Positions 12,809-21,546 of a stretch of DNA of 64,000 nucleotides are shown here, in pieces. This stretch comes from Clostridiales bacterium 38-18 (GTDB taxonomy: Bacteria > Bacillota > Clostridia > Peptostreptococcales > Acidaminobacteraceae), in NCBI GenBank assembly GCA_001897605.1, contig MKTL01000001.1:496001-560000 (forward strand), in the 5' to 3' direction. Positions within the stretch are counted from its first letter, which is position 1. Each line of letters begins with the position of its first letter. The translations under genes were made by a program, and so were the position numbers. The notes beneath the pieces were generated by a model. That model was not told the DNA's origin, did no database searches, and saw only the letters and a program-made list of their open reading frames with translations.

Positions 12809-14920
12809 ATGAGAGAAGCCATAATGCAGTTTTTTAAAGAGCATAGCGAAAAACCATATTTAGAAATGGATTTATTTATAGAGATGGGGATTGACCCTAT
12901 CGATCGCTCCACTTTTGTGGCAGCATTAGAATCGCTTGCAGATGAATCTAAATTAATAAAAACAAAAAAAGGGAAATACGCTTTACCAGAATTTTTTCAA
13001 ATCTACGTTGGTAAGGTACAAATCGCAGTTAAAGGGTTTGGTTTTGTCATCGTAGAAAACGTTGAGATGCGTGATATCTTTGTTCCAGCAAGTGCGCTTG
13101 GTGGTGCTATGAATGGCGACCTCGTTCAAGCGAAGCTTACAAAGGTGGGTGGACCGGACCAAAAGAGCGAGGGTGAAGTCATCAAGATCGTCGAAAGAGC
13201 GAATACAGAAATCGTAGGCACTTATGAGCAAAGTAAGAACTTTGGATTTGTTGTCCCTGATGATAAGAAGCTAAGAAAAGACATCTATATCTCACCAAGT
13301 CAAAATCTTGGTGCGAAGCAAGGGGATAAGGTCGTTGTCGAGATCGTAAAATGGCCAGAGGATCGTCGAAATCCAGAAGGCAGAATTACTGAAGTATTGG
13401 GTCAATCAGGCGAGCCAGGCGTGGATATCCTATCGATTATCCGTACTTTCAAACTGCCTGAAGCATTCAATCACAAGGTGTTAGATGAAGCAGAAGCGAT
13501 TCCAACAGACGTTCAAGAGGAAGCTTTAAAAGGTAGAGAGGACTTTAGAAGTTATAAGGTAATTACCATAGATGGCAAGGATGCAAAGGATCTAGACGAT
13601 GCTGTGCATGTGATCAAGCTCGATAATGGCAACTATGAACTCGGTGTTCATATCGCAGATGTCACGCATTATGTAAAAGAAAATTCTAAGATTGATAAAG
13701 AAGCTCTAAAGCGCGGTACGAGCGTTTATTTGCTGAATCGCGTAATTCCAATGCTGCCTGAAAGATTGTCAAATGGGATTTGTAGTTTAAACCCACAAGT
13801 GAATCGACTCACACTTTCTTGTATCATGGAAATCGATGGCAATGGCGATATCGTTAAACACAGAGTTTGTGAAAGTGTGATAAAAACTGTTGAGCGTATG
13901 AACTACGACGATGTCTCGGATATGCTTGAAGGTGCATTAACGACGCAACTTAGAGAGCGTTATGCGCATATTCTTGATGAAATCAACATGATGAAAATTC
14001 TGGCTGAAAAGCTTAGAGGTAAACGTGAAAGACGTGGTGCCATCGACTTTGATTTCGCAGAAACGAAGATTACACTCGATGGAGAAGGCAAGCCAATCTT
14101 TATCGGAAAAGCAGATCGAAGAATTGGACATAAGATTATCGAAGATTTTATGCTTGCAGCAAATGAAACCGTTGCAGAGCATGTCTTTTGGATGGAGCTA
14201 CCTTTTGTGTATCGTATACACGAAACGCCAAATCCTGAGAAAATAGAAGCACTGAACAAGTTCTTACACAACTTTGGCTATAAGGTGAAGGGGAATTTAG
14301 AAGAAGTGCACCCAATGGCAATTAAGGCAATTTTAGAAGAAGCAGATGGCAAGAAAGAAGAACACGTGGTCAGCAAAATGACGTTAAGATCGCTCAAACA
14401 AGCGAAGTATTCACCAATTAACGAAGGCCACTTCGGACTTGCTGCAAAATATTATTGCCACTTTACATCGCCAATTCGTCGTTATCCGGATCTTCAGATT
14501 CATAGAATCATCAAGGAGATCATAAACGGAAAAATCAATGAGGACAGAATTAAAAAGTTAAAGACCATAGTGGATGAGGTATCGGTTCAAAGCTCTGAAA
14601 GAGAGCGCAACGCAGAGCTTGCTGAGAGAGAAGTAGACGATATGAAAATGGCAGAGTACATGGTTGCTCATATTGGAGAGAAGTTTACAGGATTGATCTC
14701 ATCGGTTACTTCCTTTGGTCTGTTTATCGAACTTGAAAACACCATTGAAGGCTTATTGCGCTTGGATGACCTAGATGATGATTACTATGTTTATGATGAA
14801 GCACGCCTTCAACTGGTTGGAGAGCGTACGAAAAAGATCTATGCACTTGGTGATGAGATAGAAGTCATCTGTGTAAATGCAGATCCAGTCCTAAGAGAGA
14901 TTGATTTTGAACTGGCATAG
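12809..14920 (+). CDS. rnr: Ribonuclease R
   Basis: 3'-5' exoribonuclease that degrades structured RNA and, with SmpB-tmRNA, the non-stop messages of stalled ribosomes. Order of domains: N-terminal winged helix (about 1-65), two cold-shock/OB domains (70-220), the RNB catalytic domain (about 245-575) with the metal site IDGKDAKDLDDAVHV and the C-terminal part FTSPIRRYPDLQIHR, then an S1 domain (about 625-700, GLISSVTSFGLFIEL). 703 aa. AAGGAGG precedes the ATG. It lacks the long lysine-rich tail of the E. coli enzyme. Confidence 0.96.
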   Translation: MREAIMQFFKEHSEKPYLEMDLFIEMGIDPIDRSTFVAALESLADESKLIKTKKGKYALPEFFQIYVGKVQIAVKGFGFVIVENVEMRDIFVPASALGGAMNGDLVQAKLTKVGGPDQKSEGEVIKIVERANTEIVGTYEQSKNFGFVVPDDKKLRKDIYISPSQNLGAKQGDKVVVEIVKWPEDRRNPEGRITEVLGQSGEPGVDILSIIRTFKLPEAFNHKVLDEAEAIPTDVQEEALKGREDFRSYKVITIDGKDAKDLDDAVHVIKLDNGNYELGVHIADVTHYVKENSKIDKEALKRGTSVYLLNRVIPMLPERLSNGICSLNPQVNRLTLSCIMEIDGNGDIVKHRVCESVIKTVERMNYDDVSDMLEGALTTQLRERYAHILDEINMMKILAEKLRGKRERRGAIDFDFAETKITLDGEGKPIFIGKADRRIGHKIIEDFMLAANETVAEHVFWMELPFVYRIHETPNPEKIEALNKFLHNFGYKVKGNLEEVHPMAIKAILEEADGKKEEHVVSKMTLRSLKQAKYSPINEGHFGLAAKYYCHFTSPIRRYPDLQIHRIIKEIINGKINEDRIKKLKTIVDEVSVQSSERERNAELAEREVDDMKMAEYMVAHIGEKFTGLISSVTSFGLFIELENTIEGLLRLDDLDDDYYVYDEARLQLVGERTKKIYALGDEIEVICVNADPVLREIDFELA

Positions 14921-15031
14921 TATCAATTTACTTGCGCTTACAAAAATAGTTATGCTGTGATTGTTCTTATTAAGAATGGATTACCATAATTACGGTAAAC
15001 ACATTTAGAGTTTATAAATTAAGAGGTGAAA

Positions 15032-15850
15032 ATGAGTAATAAAAAGCTAATCGTCAGCGATATCGATGGCACTTTACTACAAAGTAACAAGCATATCTCT
15101 GAAACGACTAAGAAGAAGATATTTGATTTAATTGATGAAGGACATATTTTTGCAATAGCAACGGGTAGGATGCATGGCGCTGGTAAGATCATCACACAGG
15201 AGCTCGATTATGATGGGTTTCTAATCTCTTGTAACGGCGCTGTGGTTAAGCACCTGAAGACGGGTGAGATCCTACAAGCAATCGAACTTGAAAAGCCTTT
15301 GGCACGTAAGGTCGCTGACGTTTGTGAAAAATACGGCGCCTACTACCACCTATATGACGTTGAGACCATCTATGCCAACCGATTCGAGAACTTGGGGAAA
15401 AAATACGCTGAGGCGATGGCGGCATTGCCACCAGAGTATCAGTTCAAGGTTGAGTTTAGTGAGGATTTGCGTGGGCTGATTGATTCGGTGCCAATCTACA
15501 AAATTGGGCTGTTCCACGACGTGCCTGAGCAGTTTGAGGCCATTATGGCAGAACTTAAAAAGGTACCGAGGCTTGAAACCTGTAAGTCGCTTGAGACTTC
15601 GTTCGATGTGATGAAGGCAGGCGTTTCTAAGGCGACGGGGATTGAAGCGATTAGAAAACATTACGAGATTCCGCTGGAGGACGTCATAGCCTTTGGTGAC
15701 AATGAGAACGATATCGACATGATTGCATATGCAGGGGTTGGTGTCGCAATGTCCAATGCTATGAAGGAACTTAAGGACGTAGCGAACTTTATCACGTTAT
15801 CCAACGATGAAGATGGACTGGTTTACGCTTTAGAGAAGTTTATAAAGTGA
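15032..15850 (+). CDS. Cof-type HAD-superfamily phosphatase
   Basis: Probable sugar-phosphate or flavin phosphatase of the Cof/YidA group. Motif I is VSDIDGTLL near the N terminus, with the nucleophilic aspartate; motif IV is AFGDNENDIDMI; a C2-type cap lies between (about 85-190). 272 aa. A GTG at 15026 overlaps the Shine-Dalgarno AGAGG, so ATG 15032 is taken. The natural substrate cannot be read from sequence. It lies between rnr and smpB and faces the same way. Confidence 0.88.
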   Translation: MSNKKLIVSDIDGTLLQSNKHISETTKKKIFDLIDEGHIFAIATGRMHGAGKIITQELDYDGFLISCNGAVVKHLKTGEILQAIELEKPLARKVADVCEKYGAYYHLYDVETIYANRFENLGKKYAEAMAALPPEYQFKVEFSEDLRGLIDSVPIYKIGLFHDVPEQFEAIMAELKKVPRLETCKSLETSFDVMKAGVSKATGIEAIRKHYEIPLEDVIAFGDNENDIDMIAYAGVGVAMSNAMKELKDVANFITLSNDEDGLVYALEKFIK

Positions 15851-15965
15851 TTTTGTCATTAGAATGATTATGATGTGTAAAGTAATATAGAGATTTGAAT
15901 TTGTAGAACGAGGCACTTTGTAGATGAACGCCATGTTAATTTTTCATGACGAAATCCATGGATGA

Positions 15966-15994
15966 TTGCGAAATGAAGTGCCTTGTGCTACAAT
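15966..15994 (+). promoter_or_regulatory. Promoter of smpB-ssrA
   Basis: TTGCGA (15966-15971), 17-bp spacer, TACAAT (15989-15994), 36 bp ahead of smpB. Only 17 bp separate smpB from the tmRNA 5' end, so this promoter may serve both genes. Confidence 0.6.
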
Positions 15995-16029
15995 AAAAAA
16001 GCTGGAACGCATTCGAAAGGAGGCATGTT

Positions 16030-16491
16030 ATGGCCGAACTAAAGCTAATTGCACAAAATAAAAAAGCCTGGCATGACTACTTCATCGAGGAGACGTATGA
16101 AGCCGGCATAGAGCTTTTTGGAACTGAAGTTAAGTCGATCCGTAACGGAAAGGCGAGTATTAAGGAATCTTATGCGGAGATTAAAAACGGAGAGGTTTTC
16201 ATACTGGGTATGAACGTAACCCCTTATGATTTTGGTAACCGCTATAATCAAGATCCCATTAGAGTACGTAAGCTTTTGCTTCACAGGCGTGAGATCGCAA
16301 AGCTTCTAGGCTATACCACACGTGAAGGCTACACACTTGTACCTCTGAAGGTATACATTAATCAGCGCGGTCTGATCAAGGTTGAAATCGCAGTTGCCAA
16401 AGGTAAAAAGCTTTATGACAAGCGCGATACTTTAGCTAAGAAAGATGCAGATCGCAAGATTCAGAAAGCCATCAAGGATTACAATCGCTAG
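16030..16491 (+). CDS. smpB: SsrA-binding protein SmpB
   Basis: Small OB-fold protein that carries alanyl-tmRNA to stalled ribosomes. 153 aa with the family blocks [53 protein letters not shown]-like (here [16 protein letters not shown]), [20 protein letters not shown] and the basic [19 protein letters not shown] tail that enters the decoding centre. AAGGAGG precedes the ATG. The gene directly precedes its RNA partner. Confidence 0.97.
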   Translation: MAELKLIAQNKKAWHDYFIEETYEAGIELFGTEVKSIRNGKASIKESYAEIKNGEVFILGMNVTPYDFGNRYNQDPIRVRKLLLHRREIAKLLGYTTREGYTLVPLKVYINQRGLIKVEIAVAKGKKLYDKRDTLAKKDADRKIQKAIKDYNR

Positions 16492-16508
16492 TTACCCCTT
16501 TTTATCAT

Positions 16509-16871
16509 GGGGATGTACTGGTTTCGACAGGGATGATGAGCTTTTATAAGCGAGCCGAGTTTCCTGACCTGGGGTACTCGTTAAAGAACTGGGTCATTAA
16601 ACACAAACGCAAACGAAAATTTTGCATTAGCTGCTTAATTGCAGCGTCACCTTTAGGCCTTATCTCAGCCGCCTAGAGCCTGACCAACCCCTGCTGAGGT
16701 CCCTTTCCCTGACACTTTTCTAGTCGTGGAATAGCGGTACGATAGAAATAGCCACATCACTTGAGCGTCGTTACTCGTGAGGTGTGGCGAACCCCTAATT
16801 AACGACTGCGCTCGGAGAAAGTGAAAGTAAGTTGTTTTTGGACGGGGGTTCGACTCCCCCCATCTCCACCA
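16509..16871 (+). ncRNA. ssrA: Transfer-messenger RNA (tmRNA)
   Basis: The 5' end GGGGATGTACTGGTTTCGAC pairs with the 3' end CATCTCC-ACCA as the acceptor stem (7 bp with one G-U). The T-arm is GGGGGTTCGACTCCCCC. The tag reading frame ends at 16636-16638 and encodes at least ANENFALAA, with GCA at 16609 (resume codon not certain). The encoded CCA ends at 16871. About 363 nt. The last 73 bases overlap the recombinase gene on the other strand: the element integrated here kept the tmRNA 3' end intact. Confidence 0.95.
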
Positions 16872-18457
16872 TTCTTATGCACGTCCAAAAAAGGACGTGC
16901 ATTTGTCTTTTTTGAAATGTAGTAAGCGTAGCTGTCAGCTACGTTTTTCCCCACAATTTCATCGAGCTTGTACTCAATACTGACGTCTTCGTTTGTGACT
17001 GTGACTTTTTCAACAAATGCTTCAATGATGGCTTTGAGTTCTAGTTCTTCCTCTTTCTTTTGAGAAGTGATGATTTTCTGCTTGAACTTGTTAAAGGCCT
17101 TCGTTAGATCTTCATCCGTCAACTTTGTGTCGGTCTTGATATTTTGCAAGTCGCTTATGATGTTTTCGATGTTGGCGATGGTCCTTTCTGTTTCCTTAAG
17201 TTTATCAACTACCAGTTGGGAGTGATTGCCTGCCATGATAAATGACAGCAGGTTATTTGCTTCTTTTTTTGCGGTATTGAGTTGTTGTTCATAGTTAATG
17301 ATGTCTTTGCTGGTGTCAGACTTTGAATCTGTGATGAAGTCATTATAAGCTTCTGTAATACTGGTGGCGTTCGTGTTATTTAGTACCGATTTAATGATCA
17401 TGGAAAGTACATATTGGTCCAGATAAGTTTTATTGATTTCTTTACATTCGCAATTACCGCCATTGGTTCTACGGTTGCATTTATAAACCGAATAAACCGA
17501 TTTGTTACGACCGGCTTTACGACTGGTACCTACCATAGTGTGACCACAGTAACCACAGATGATTTTGCCACTTAATAGATAAGTGTGTTTGGTGCGGTGC
17601 TTAGCGCCTATGCGATGATTTTCCTTGATTCTTATCTGGACAGCTTCCCAAAGTTCTTCACTGATAATCCGAGGCATTCCATCTTCTTTTCGAATGACTT
17701 GATCATCACTTTTACTTTTCCAGTTGTTCCTGACACCAGCGATCTTTTTCTCGCAGCGGTTAAAGATATAAATGCCTCTATATTTCTCATTTCTGATAAT
17801 GGTGGCAATGCTATTTTTGTTAAAAGTATTGCCATTCTTAGTTCTAAACTCAAGGCGCGACAATTCATTCAAGATGGTGTTATAGCCAGCGCCACTGGCA
17901 TACATCTCAAAAATCAACTTCACAGCAGAAGCTTCATGTTCATTGACCAAATACTCCTGCAGTTTTGAATCGTAGTCATAGCCGATGGGTGGTTTACCAC
18001 CTGTATGGAGTCCTTTTAACGCATTTTGAATTAAACCGTTGCGAACGTTTCGGGCAAGGTTTTCGACATAATAGACATCCATGGAATCAATCATACTCTC
18101 CAGGAGCTGCCCTTCAGGATCATCGGTGATATGTTCAAGTGCGGAGACCAATCTAACGCCGTTTTGATTAAGCTTTCTCTTATAAAAGATCTTGTCGTAT
18201 TTGTCACGGCTAAAACGGTCGAACTTGTAAACCAACACTGTATCAAAGAGATACTTTTGAGCATCGCCAATCATTTGTTGAAAAGCAGGGCGGTTGTCGT
18301 TTGTAGCTGTATAGGCAGAATCTGAATAGATGTTATAAATCAGATAACCATGCTTTTTACAGTACTCCTCGCAAATTCTAATTTGAGATTCGATACTCTC
18401 TTCTCTTTGATTATCAGAACTATATCTTGCATATATGGCGACTTTTTTTATATTCAT
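16799..18457 (-). CDS. Large serine recombinase (site-specific integrase)
   Basis: Integrates and excises the element. The N-terminal resolvase domain starts VAIYARYSSDNQREESIESQ, with the catalytic serine around residue 13. The recombinase domain (about 150-260) contains GGKPPIGYDYD. A zinc ribbon follows (KIICGYCGHTMVG ... YKCNRRTNGGNCECKE, about 305-345), then a coiled coil (about 385-445). 552 aa from ATG 18457, which has AAGGAGA ahead; an upstream in-frame ATG lacks a binding site. The last ~30 residues (including GGDGGSRTPV) are read from the hairpin and the tmRNA 3' end, so the free element may encode a different tail. Transcription converges on ssrA. Confidence 0.93.
   Translation of the reverse strand: MNIKKVAIYARYSSDNQREESIESQIRICEEYCKKHGYLIYNIYSDSAYTATNDNRPAFQQMIGDAQKYLFDTVLVYKFDRFSRDKYDKIFYKRKLNQNGVRLVSALEHITDDPEGQLLESMIDSMDVYYVENLARNVRNGLIQNALKGLHTGGKPPIGYDYDSKLQEYLVNEHEASAVKLIFEMYASGAGYNTILNELSRLEFRTKNGNTFNKNSIATIIRNEKYRGIYIFNRCEKKIAGVRNNWKSKSDDQVIRKEDGMPRIISEELWEAVQIRIKENHRIGAKHRTKHTYLLSGKIICGYCGHTMVGTSRKAGRNKSVYSVYKCNRRTNGGNCECKEINKTYLDQYVLSMIIKSVLNNTNATSITEAYNDFITDSKSDTSKDIINYEQQLNTAKKEANNLLSFIMAGNHSQLVVDKLKETERTIANIENIISDLQNIKTDTKLTDEDLTKAFNKFKQKIITSQKKEEELELKAIIEAFVEKVTVTNEDVSIEYKLDEIVGKNVADSYAYYISKKTNARPFLDVHKNGGDGGSRTPVQKQLTFTFSERSR
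16860..16871 (+). repeat. Probable left attachment site (attL) at the ssrA 3' end
   Basis: CCATCTCCACCA, the last 12 bases of ssrA, recurs exactly at 59255-59266. Chromosome-like genes lie to the left, and the recombinase of the element begins immediately to the right on the minus strand. The exact crossover dinucleotide cannot be given without the empty site. Confidence 0.6.
16879..16915. terminator. Hairpin just inside the element, next to ssrA
   Basis: Perfect arms GCACGTCC and GGACGTGC around AAAAAA, then ATTTGTCTTTTTT on the plus strand. It can terminate ssrA transcription after integration. On the minus strand it encodes residues of the recombinase tail. Confidence 0.6.
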
Positions 18458-18496
18458 AATCGTTCTCCTTACATGAGCCACCCATCAGGCCGTGTG

Positions 18497-18664
18497 TTAA
18501 TGCTGTTGTTCTTGAGATTTTTTCTTGGGATTGAGATTTTTGAATATCAATTCCAACGTTGCATTTTGTTGATTCTTAGACAGTTGCTCAAATGGGATGC
18601 TCATTTTTGATTGGTTATCCTCTGTGGTTTCATACAGATTTTTACGACTCACATTAATTTTCAT
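18497..18664 (-). CDS. Small protein of unknown function upstream of the recombinase
   Basis: 55 codons starting MKINVSRKNLYETTEDN and ending KKKSQEQQH. GGAGG lies four bases before the ATG, and the gene lies 39 bp upstream of the recombinase on the same strand, so the two are probably co-transcribed. It is charged, without a membrane segment or cysteine motif. I do not recognise the family. A recombination directionality factor is one possibility because of position and size, but this is only inference. Confidence 0.6.
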   Translation of the reverse strand: MKINVSRKNLYETTEDNQSKMSIPFEQLSKNQQNATLELIFKNLNPKKKSQEQQH

Positions 18665-19330
18665 AGATCCTCCAATTTTCGTTTGAAGGAAACGAGCTCA
18701 TTTCCGGTTGGTTAGCTAATCCAACGGTGCACAGTAGAAACATTTACTGTACATATCAGGCCCTCTGAAAGTGATTCAGAAGGTCTGATATTGACAGAGA
18801 AGGATTTGACAAAAGGGTATCACATCACTTAAAGTGAATGCAATGTTGTGAAAGATTTCTAGACAAGTGCTGGTGAACACTCTCATAGGATTTTTCCTCT
18901 CCCCATACTAATGGCAAGCCGTTCTCACTTTAATGACCAAACGGAAGTATCATAATCTGACGCATAAGGTCGTGGCCCATTGAACTACCAAATTCAACTG
19001 ACAATCAGCTCAAATCGCTCGCATAATTTATGGTCGTGGCGTACTGACTGTCCGGCTTTTCCTTGCGGTTTATGCATCAAACGTATCCAGAAATCTACTA
19101 TTCAATTTTCAAAGGTCGTTTTAAGAAAAAAAGGTCTTCTTAATAACCATGACAGAAATGGATGGGATTTGAACCCTGAAAGGAAAAATATTTATTAATT
19201 GACGGTTGTGCTAAAAAAGAATATTATGTTAGCCAGCTAATTATTCAATAATTGATACAGAACTGGACATTTTTGAACGTATATAATATAATAAATACGA
19301 ACAAGAATGTCTTTTGTGAGAGGTGATTCT
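18665..19330. other. Non-coding stretch between recombinase operon and abiE
   Basis: No convincing gene in 666 bp. It contains a hairpin of TATCAG..CTCTGA/TCAGAA..CTGATA type (about 18756-18794), scattered short inverted repeats (ACAGTAAA-like arms near 18733-18750), and GGGATTTGAACCC near 19162, which reads on the minus strand like a tRNA T-arm but has no matching acceptor stem. The promoter of the abiE pair should lie near the right end: TATAAT occurs at about 19286 in ACGTATATAATATAATAAATA. The start of the recombinase operon lies at the left. Confidence 0.4.
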
Positions 19331-19927
19331 ATGAAGCAAAAAGAAATCGTAATGCAATTGCTAAAAGAAAAAAACGGATTGATCACTTCAGGTGAAGCGA
19401 GAGAAGCTGGTGTTTCTTATAAAACAATTCAGAGATTACATTTAACTGGCGACCTCGAAAAACTGGAGTATGGATTGTATATGGATCCAAATCAAATGGA
19501 AGATGAATACTATATTGCTCAGCACAGGTGCAAAGAATGTGTATTTTCTCACGAGACAGCGCTTTACTTTCATAATTTATCTGATCGCACACCAATCACT
19601 TTGATGATGACTATTCCATCAGGTTACAATACAAGGCTCTTAGTAGAAAGGGATAAATACAAGTTTTTTTACATCGATGCTTCATTGCATAAACTTGGTA
19701 AAATTGAAGTAGAAACACCTTTTGGACACGTCGTGGCTACTTATGATAAAGAGAGAACCATTTGTGATTGCATTAGAAAGAAAGATCAACTGGATACTGA
19801 TATGGTCAAAGAGGCCATTAAAAGATACATGCAAACCCCAGGAGCTGAATTCGCAAAGTTGATTGAATATGCCGAAATCTTTAAAATTAAAGAATTGGTA
19901 AGAAACTACTTGGAGGTGTTGACATGA
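19331..19927 (+). CDS. abiEi: AbiEi-type antitoxin/regulator
   Basis: Antitoxin of the AbiE type IV toxin-antitoxin family, which aborts phage infection. The N-terminal winged helix (about 1-55, ITSGEAREAGVSYKTIQRL) is typical of AbiEi proteins and usually binds inverted repeats in its own promoter. A C-terminal AbiEi domain follows, with CKECVFSHETALYFHNLSDR. 198 aa. Start ATG 19331 follows GAGAGGTGATT; the longer frame upstream has no binding site. It overlaps the toxin gene by 4 bp (ATGA), so translation is coupled. Confidence 0.85.
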   Translation: MKQKEIVMQLLKEKNGLITSGEAREAGVSYKTIQRLHLTGDLEKLEYGLYMDPNQMEDEYYIAQHRCKECVFSHETALYFHNLSDRTPITLMMTIPSGYNTRLLVERDKYKFFYIDASLHKLGKIEVETPFGHVVATYDKERTICDCIRKKDQLDTDMVKEAIKRYMQTPGAEFAKLIEYAEIFKIKELVRNYLEVLT

Positions 19928-20769
19928 AAATAACGAGTCCCAGACAACTAAAAGATTGGATTAATAACCTGGCAAAAGAAAAGAAAGTCACAGCAAATCA
20001 TTTGCTTCAAAACTTCATGATGGAAAGACTTCTTGAAAGAATTTCTGTTTCTGAGTATAGAGACAATTTTATTCTCAAGGGTGGTTTCTTAATATCGTCG
20101 ATGATTGGTACTGACATGAGAAGCACGCTGGATATGGATACGACCATAAAAGGCATAGAAGTAAATCGTATTGAGATTGAAAGAATAATCACTGAAATTT
20201 TAACGATTGATTTAGATGATAATCTGCAGTTCAAACTTATTGATATCAAGAATATTCATGATGTCAATGATTATGATGATTTTAGGATTTCATTGGAAGC
20301 GCAATTTTATACCATAAAAGTGAAAATGAAAATTGATATAACCACGGGTGATCAGATTATTCCAAGGGAAATTGTATATTCTTTTAAATTAATGTTTGAA
20401 GACCGTAGCATACCTGTAAAAGCATATAATTTGAATACTATTCTTGCAGAAAAAATAGAATCTATTCTTGCGAGAAATGTAGCAAACACGAGAGCAAGAG
20501 ATTTTTATGATATATTTGTTCTCCATAGACTTAGAAGTGAAGAAATAAAATATGAAGATTTGAGAAATGCAATATATAAAAAGGCTGAAGAGCGCAACAC
20601 AGAGATGTACGTAGAAAAATGGGAACAATACTTGAGTCAAATTGAGGAGAGCGCATATTTAGAAGAAATCTGGATCGCATACACGAAAAAATTCAAATAT
20701 GCTGAGGGCATTAATTTTCATGAAACAACTATGATTATTCGAGAGATATTTCAAACGGCCAGTAATTGA
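19924..20769 (+). CDS. abiEii: AbiEii-type nucleotidyltransferase toxin
   Basis: Toxin partner of the preceding gene: a nucleotidyltransferase-like protein that blocks growth when not held by AbiEi. Visible motifs: FILKGGFLISSMIG (the GG loop) and STLDMDTTIKG (the D-x-D metal site) in the first 75 residues, and a later EKIESILAR..ARDFYDIFVL block typical of the AbiEii/AbiGii family. 281 aa, the usual size. Start and stop of the pair overlap, and a terminator follows. Confidence 0.88.
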   Translation: MKITSPRQLKDWINNLAKEKKVTANHLLQNFMMERLLERISVSEYRDNFILKGGFLISSMIGTDMRSTLDMDTTIKGIEVNRIEIERIITEILTIDLDDNLQFKLIDIKNIHDVNDYDDFRISLEAQFYTIKVKMKIDITTGDQIIPREIVYSFKLMFEDRSIPVKAYNLNTILAEKIESILARNVANTRARDFYDIFVLHRLRSEEIKYEDLRNAIYKKAEERNTEMYVEKWEQYLSQIEESAYLEEIWIAYTKKFKYAEGINFHETTMIIREIFQTASN

Positions 20770-20775
20770 ATTAAA

Positions 20776-20818
20776 AGAACCTATTCGTCCTAAAGAGACT
20801 TATAGGTTCTTCTTTTTT
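20776..20818 (+). terminator. Terminator of the abiE pair
   Basis: AGAACCTAT and ATAGGTTCT arms, then TCTTTTTT. It runs into the end of the convergent sigma-like gene. Confidence 0.8.
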
Positions 20819-21241
20819 CTATAAATTAAGCTTCAGCACTTTGCCCAGTGTTTCAAGTCCTCGATCAATAGAATTGCAGACGGCTTTTACACTGACGTCT
20901 TCAGCATTTGCGATGTCGGTCTTGCTCATGTCTAAGAAGTAATAGGCATAGATGCGCTTTGCCTGGATGTCGGGTAACTGATTTAGGGCGCTGTAGAGTG
21001 CTTTTGTTGTGATCTTTCTTTCGTAAAGTTCATAGGGCGATTGTGATGAATAGGTGATGTCTTGATCGATGCCATCGTTTCGATCCAGAGAGTAATGCGC
21101 CTTATATCGGTAAAGCTTTCTTAGATAGGATGATTCTTTGCGTTTAAATGCTTCCATTTCATCAGCAATAGTTTCATTGACATTAACATAAGTGTCTTTA
21201 TCATAAAATGTATAAAAGTCCTTTAAGTTTATTTTTTTCAT
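20819..21241 (-). CDS. Sigma-70-like helix-turn-helix protein of mobile elements
   Basis: 140 residues. The C-terminal half has a sigma-region-4-like fold (ALNQLPDIQAKRIYAYYFLDMSKTDIANAEDVSVKAVCNSIDRGLETL). The N-terminal half is charged and has no core-binding region 2, so it is unlikely to be a complete sigma factor. Similar small proteins are frequent in Tn916-type and related elements, where they regulate element genes. Start: the ATG behind GGAGAAGG (an in-frame upstream ATG is less well placed). Confidence 0.75.
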   Translation of the reverse strand: MKKINLKDFYTFYDKDTYVNVNETIADEMEAFKRKESSYLRKLYRYKAHYSLDRNDGIDQDITYSSQSPYELYERKITTKALYSALNQLPDIQAKRIYAYYFLDMSKTDIANAEDVSVKAVCNSIDRGLETLGKVLKLNL

Positions 21242-21330
21242 AATCCTTCTCCTCTTCAATAGTCAAATGGGTTCATCAACAATTGAAGGAAGGTGGACTT
21301 CTAGCAGTACAATTTGTATATTGATGCATG

Positions 21331-21429
21331 AAAAAAGGCTCCTTTGAGTAAAAAGAGCCATAGTTTTTAACAGTCGGAGATATTACTCAACAAAAAACCG
21401 GATGATTCTCAAATTGAGTAATCATCCGG
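21331..21429 (-). terminator. Two tandem minus-strand terminators below the dinB operon
   Basis: Read on the minus strand: first CCGGATGATT / AATCATCCGG (21398-21429), followed by TTTTTT (21392-21397); then GGCTC / GAGCC (21337-21359), followed by TTTTTT (21331-21336). Together they end transcripts coming from the Y-family polymerase. Confidence 0.75.
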
Positions 21430-21532
21430 CAGTGGTCGCTCGTAATGGCTCCGGTGCTCGGTATAGATTGTAGGTCATATGTAAGTCGTTACTTGTGCTG
21501 TGGTTGCTAACTAACGTGCCCCGGTGCTCCAT
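21422..21532 (-). CDS. Possible 36-residue small protein
   Basis: Open frame MEHRGTLVSNHSTSND... ending in RATTAG, with the stop codon lying in the arm of the terminator. No clear ribosome binding site. I do not recognise it. The position between the polymerase operon and its terminator, and the compact fit, are the only support. Two CCGGTGCTC copies (near 21451 and 21520, plus strand) could instead mean a structured RNA or repeats. Confidence 0.25.
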   Translation of the reverse strand: MEHRGTLVSNHSTSNDLHMTYNLYRAPEPLRATTAG

Positions 21533-21546
21533 AGTAAACACATATG

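Noticed and set aside
15900-15990. AGGCACTT/AAGTGCCT inverted repeat ahead of smpB as a regulatory structure
   Set aside because: Eight-base arms with a loop of about 60 bases and no other support; it overlaps a normal promoter.
17585-17968. 127-codon plus-strand frame inside the recombinase gene
   Set aside because: Antisense shadow; the minus-strand frame carries clear recombinase motifs.
18350-18610. 86-codon plus-strand frame over the recombinase start
   Set aside because: Runs against the minus-strand 55-codon gene and the recombinase start, which both have good ribosome binding sites.
20819-21241. Full sigma factor
   Set aside because: Only a region-4-like helix-turn-helix is visible; the core-binding region 2 is absent.
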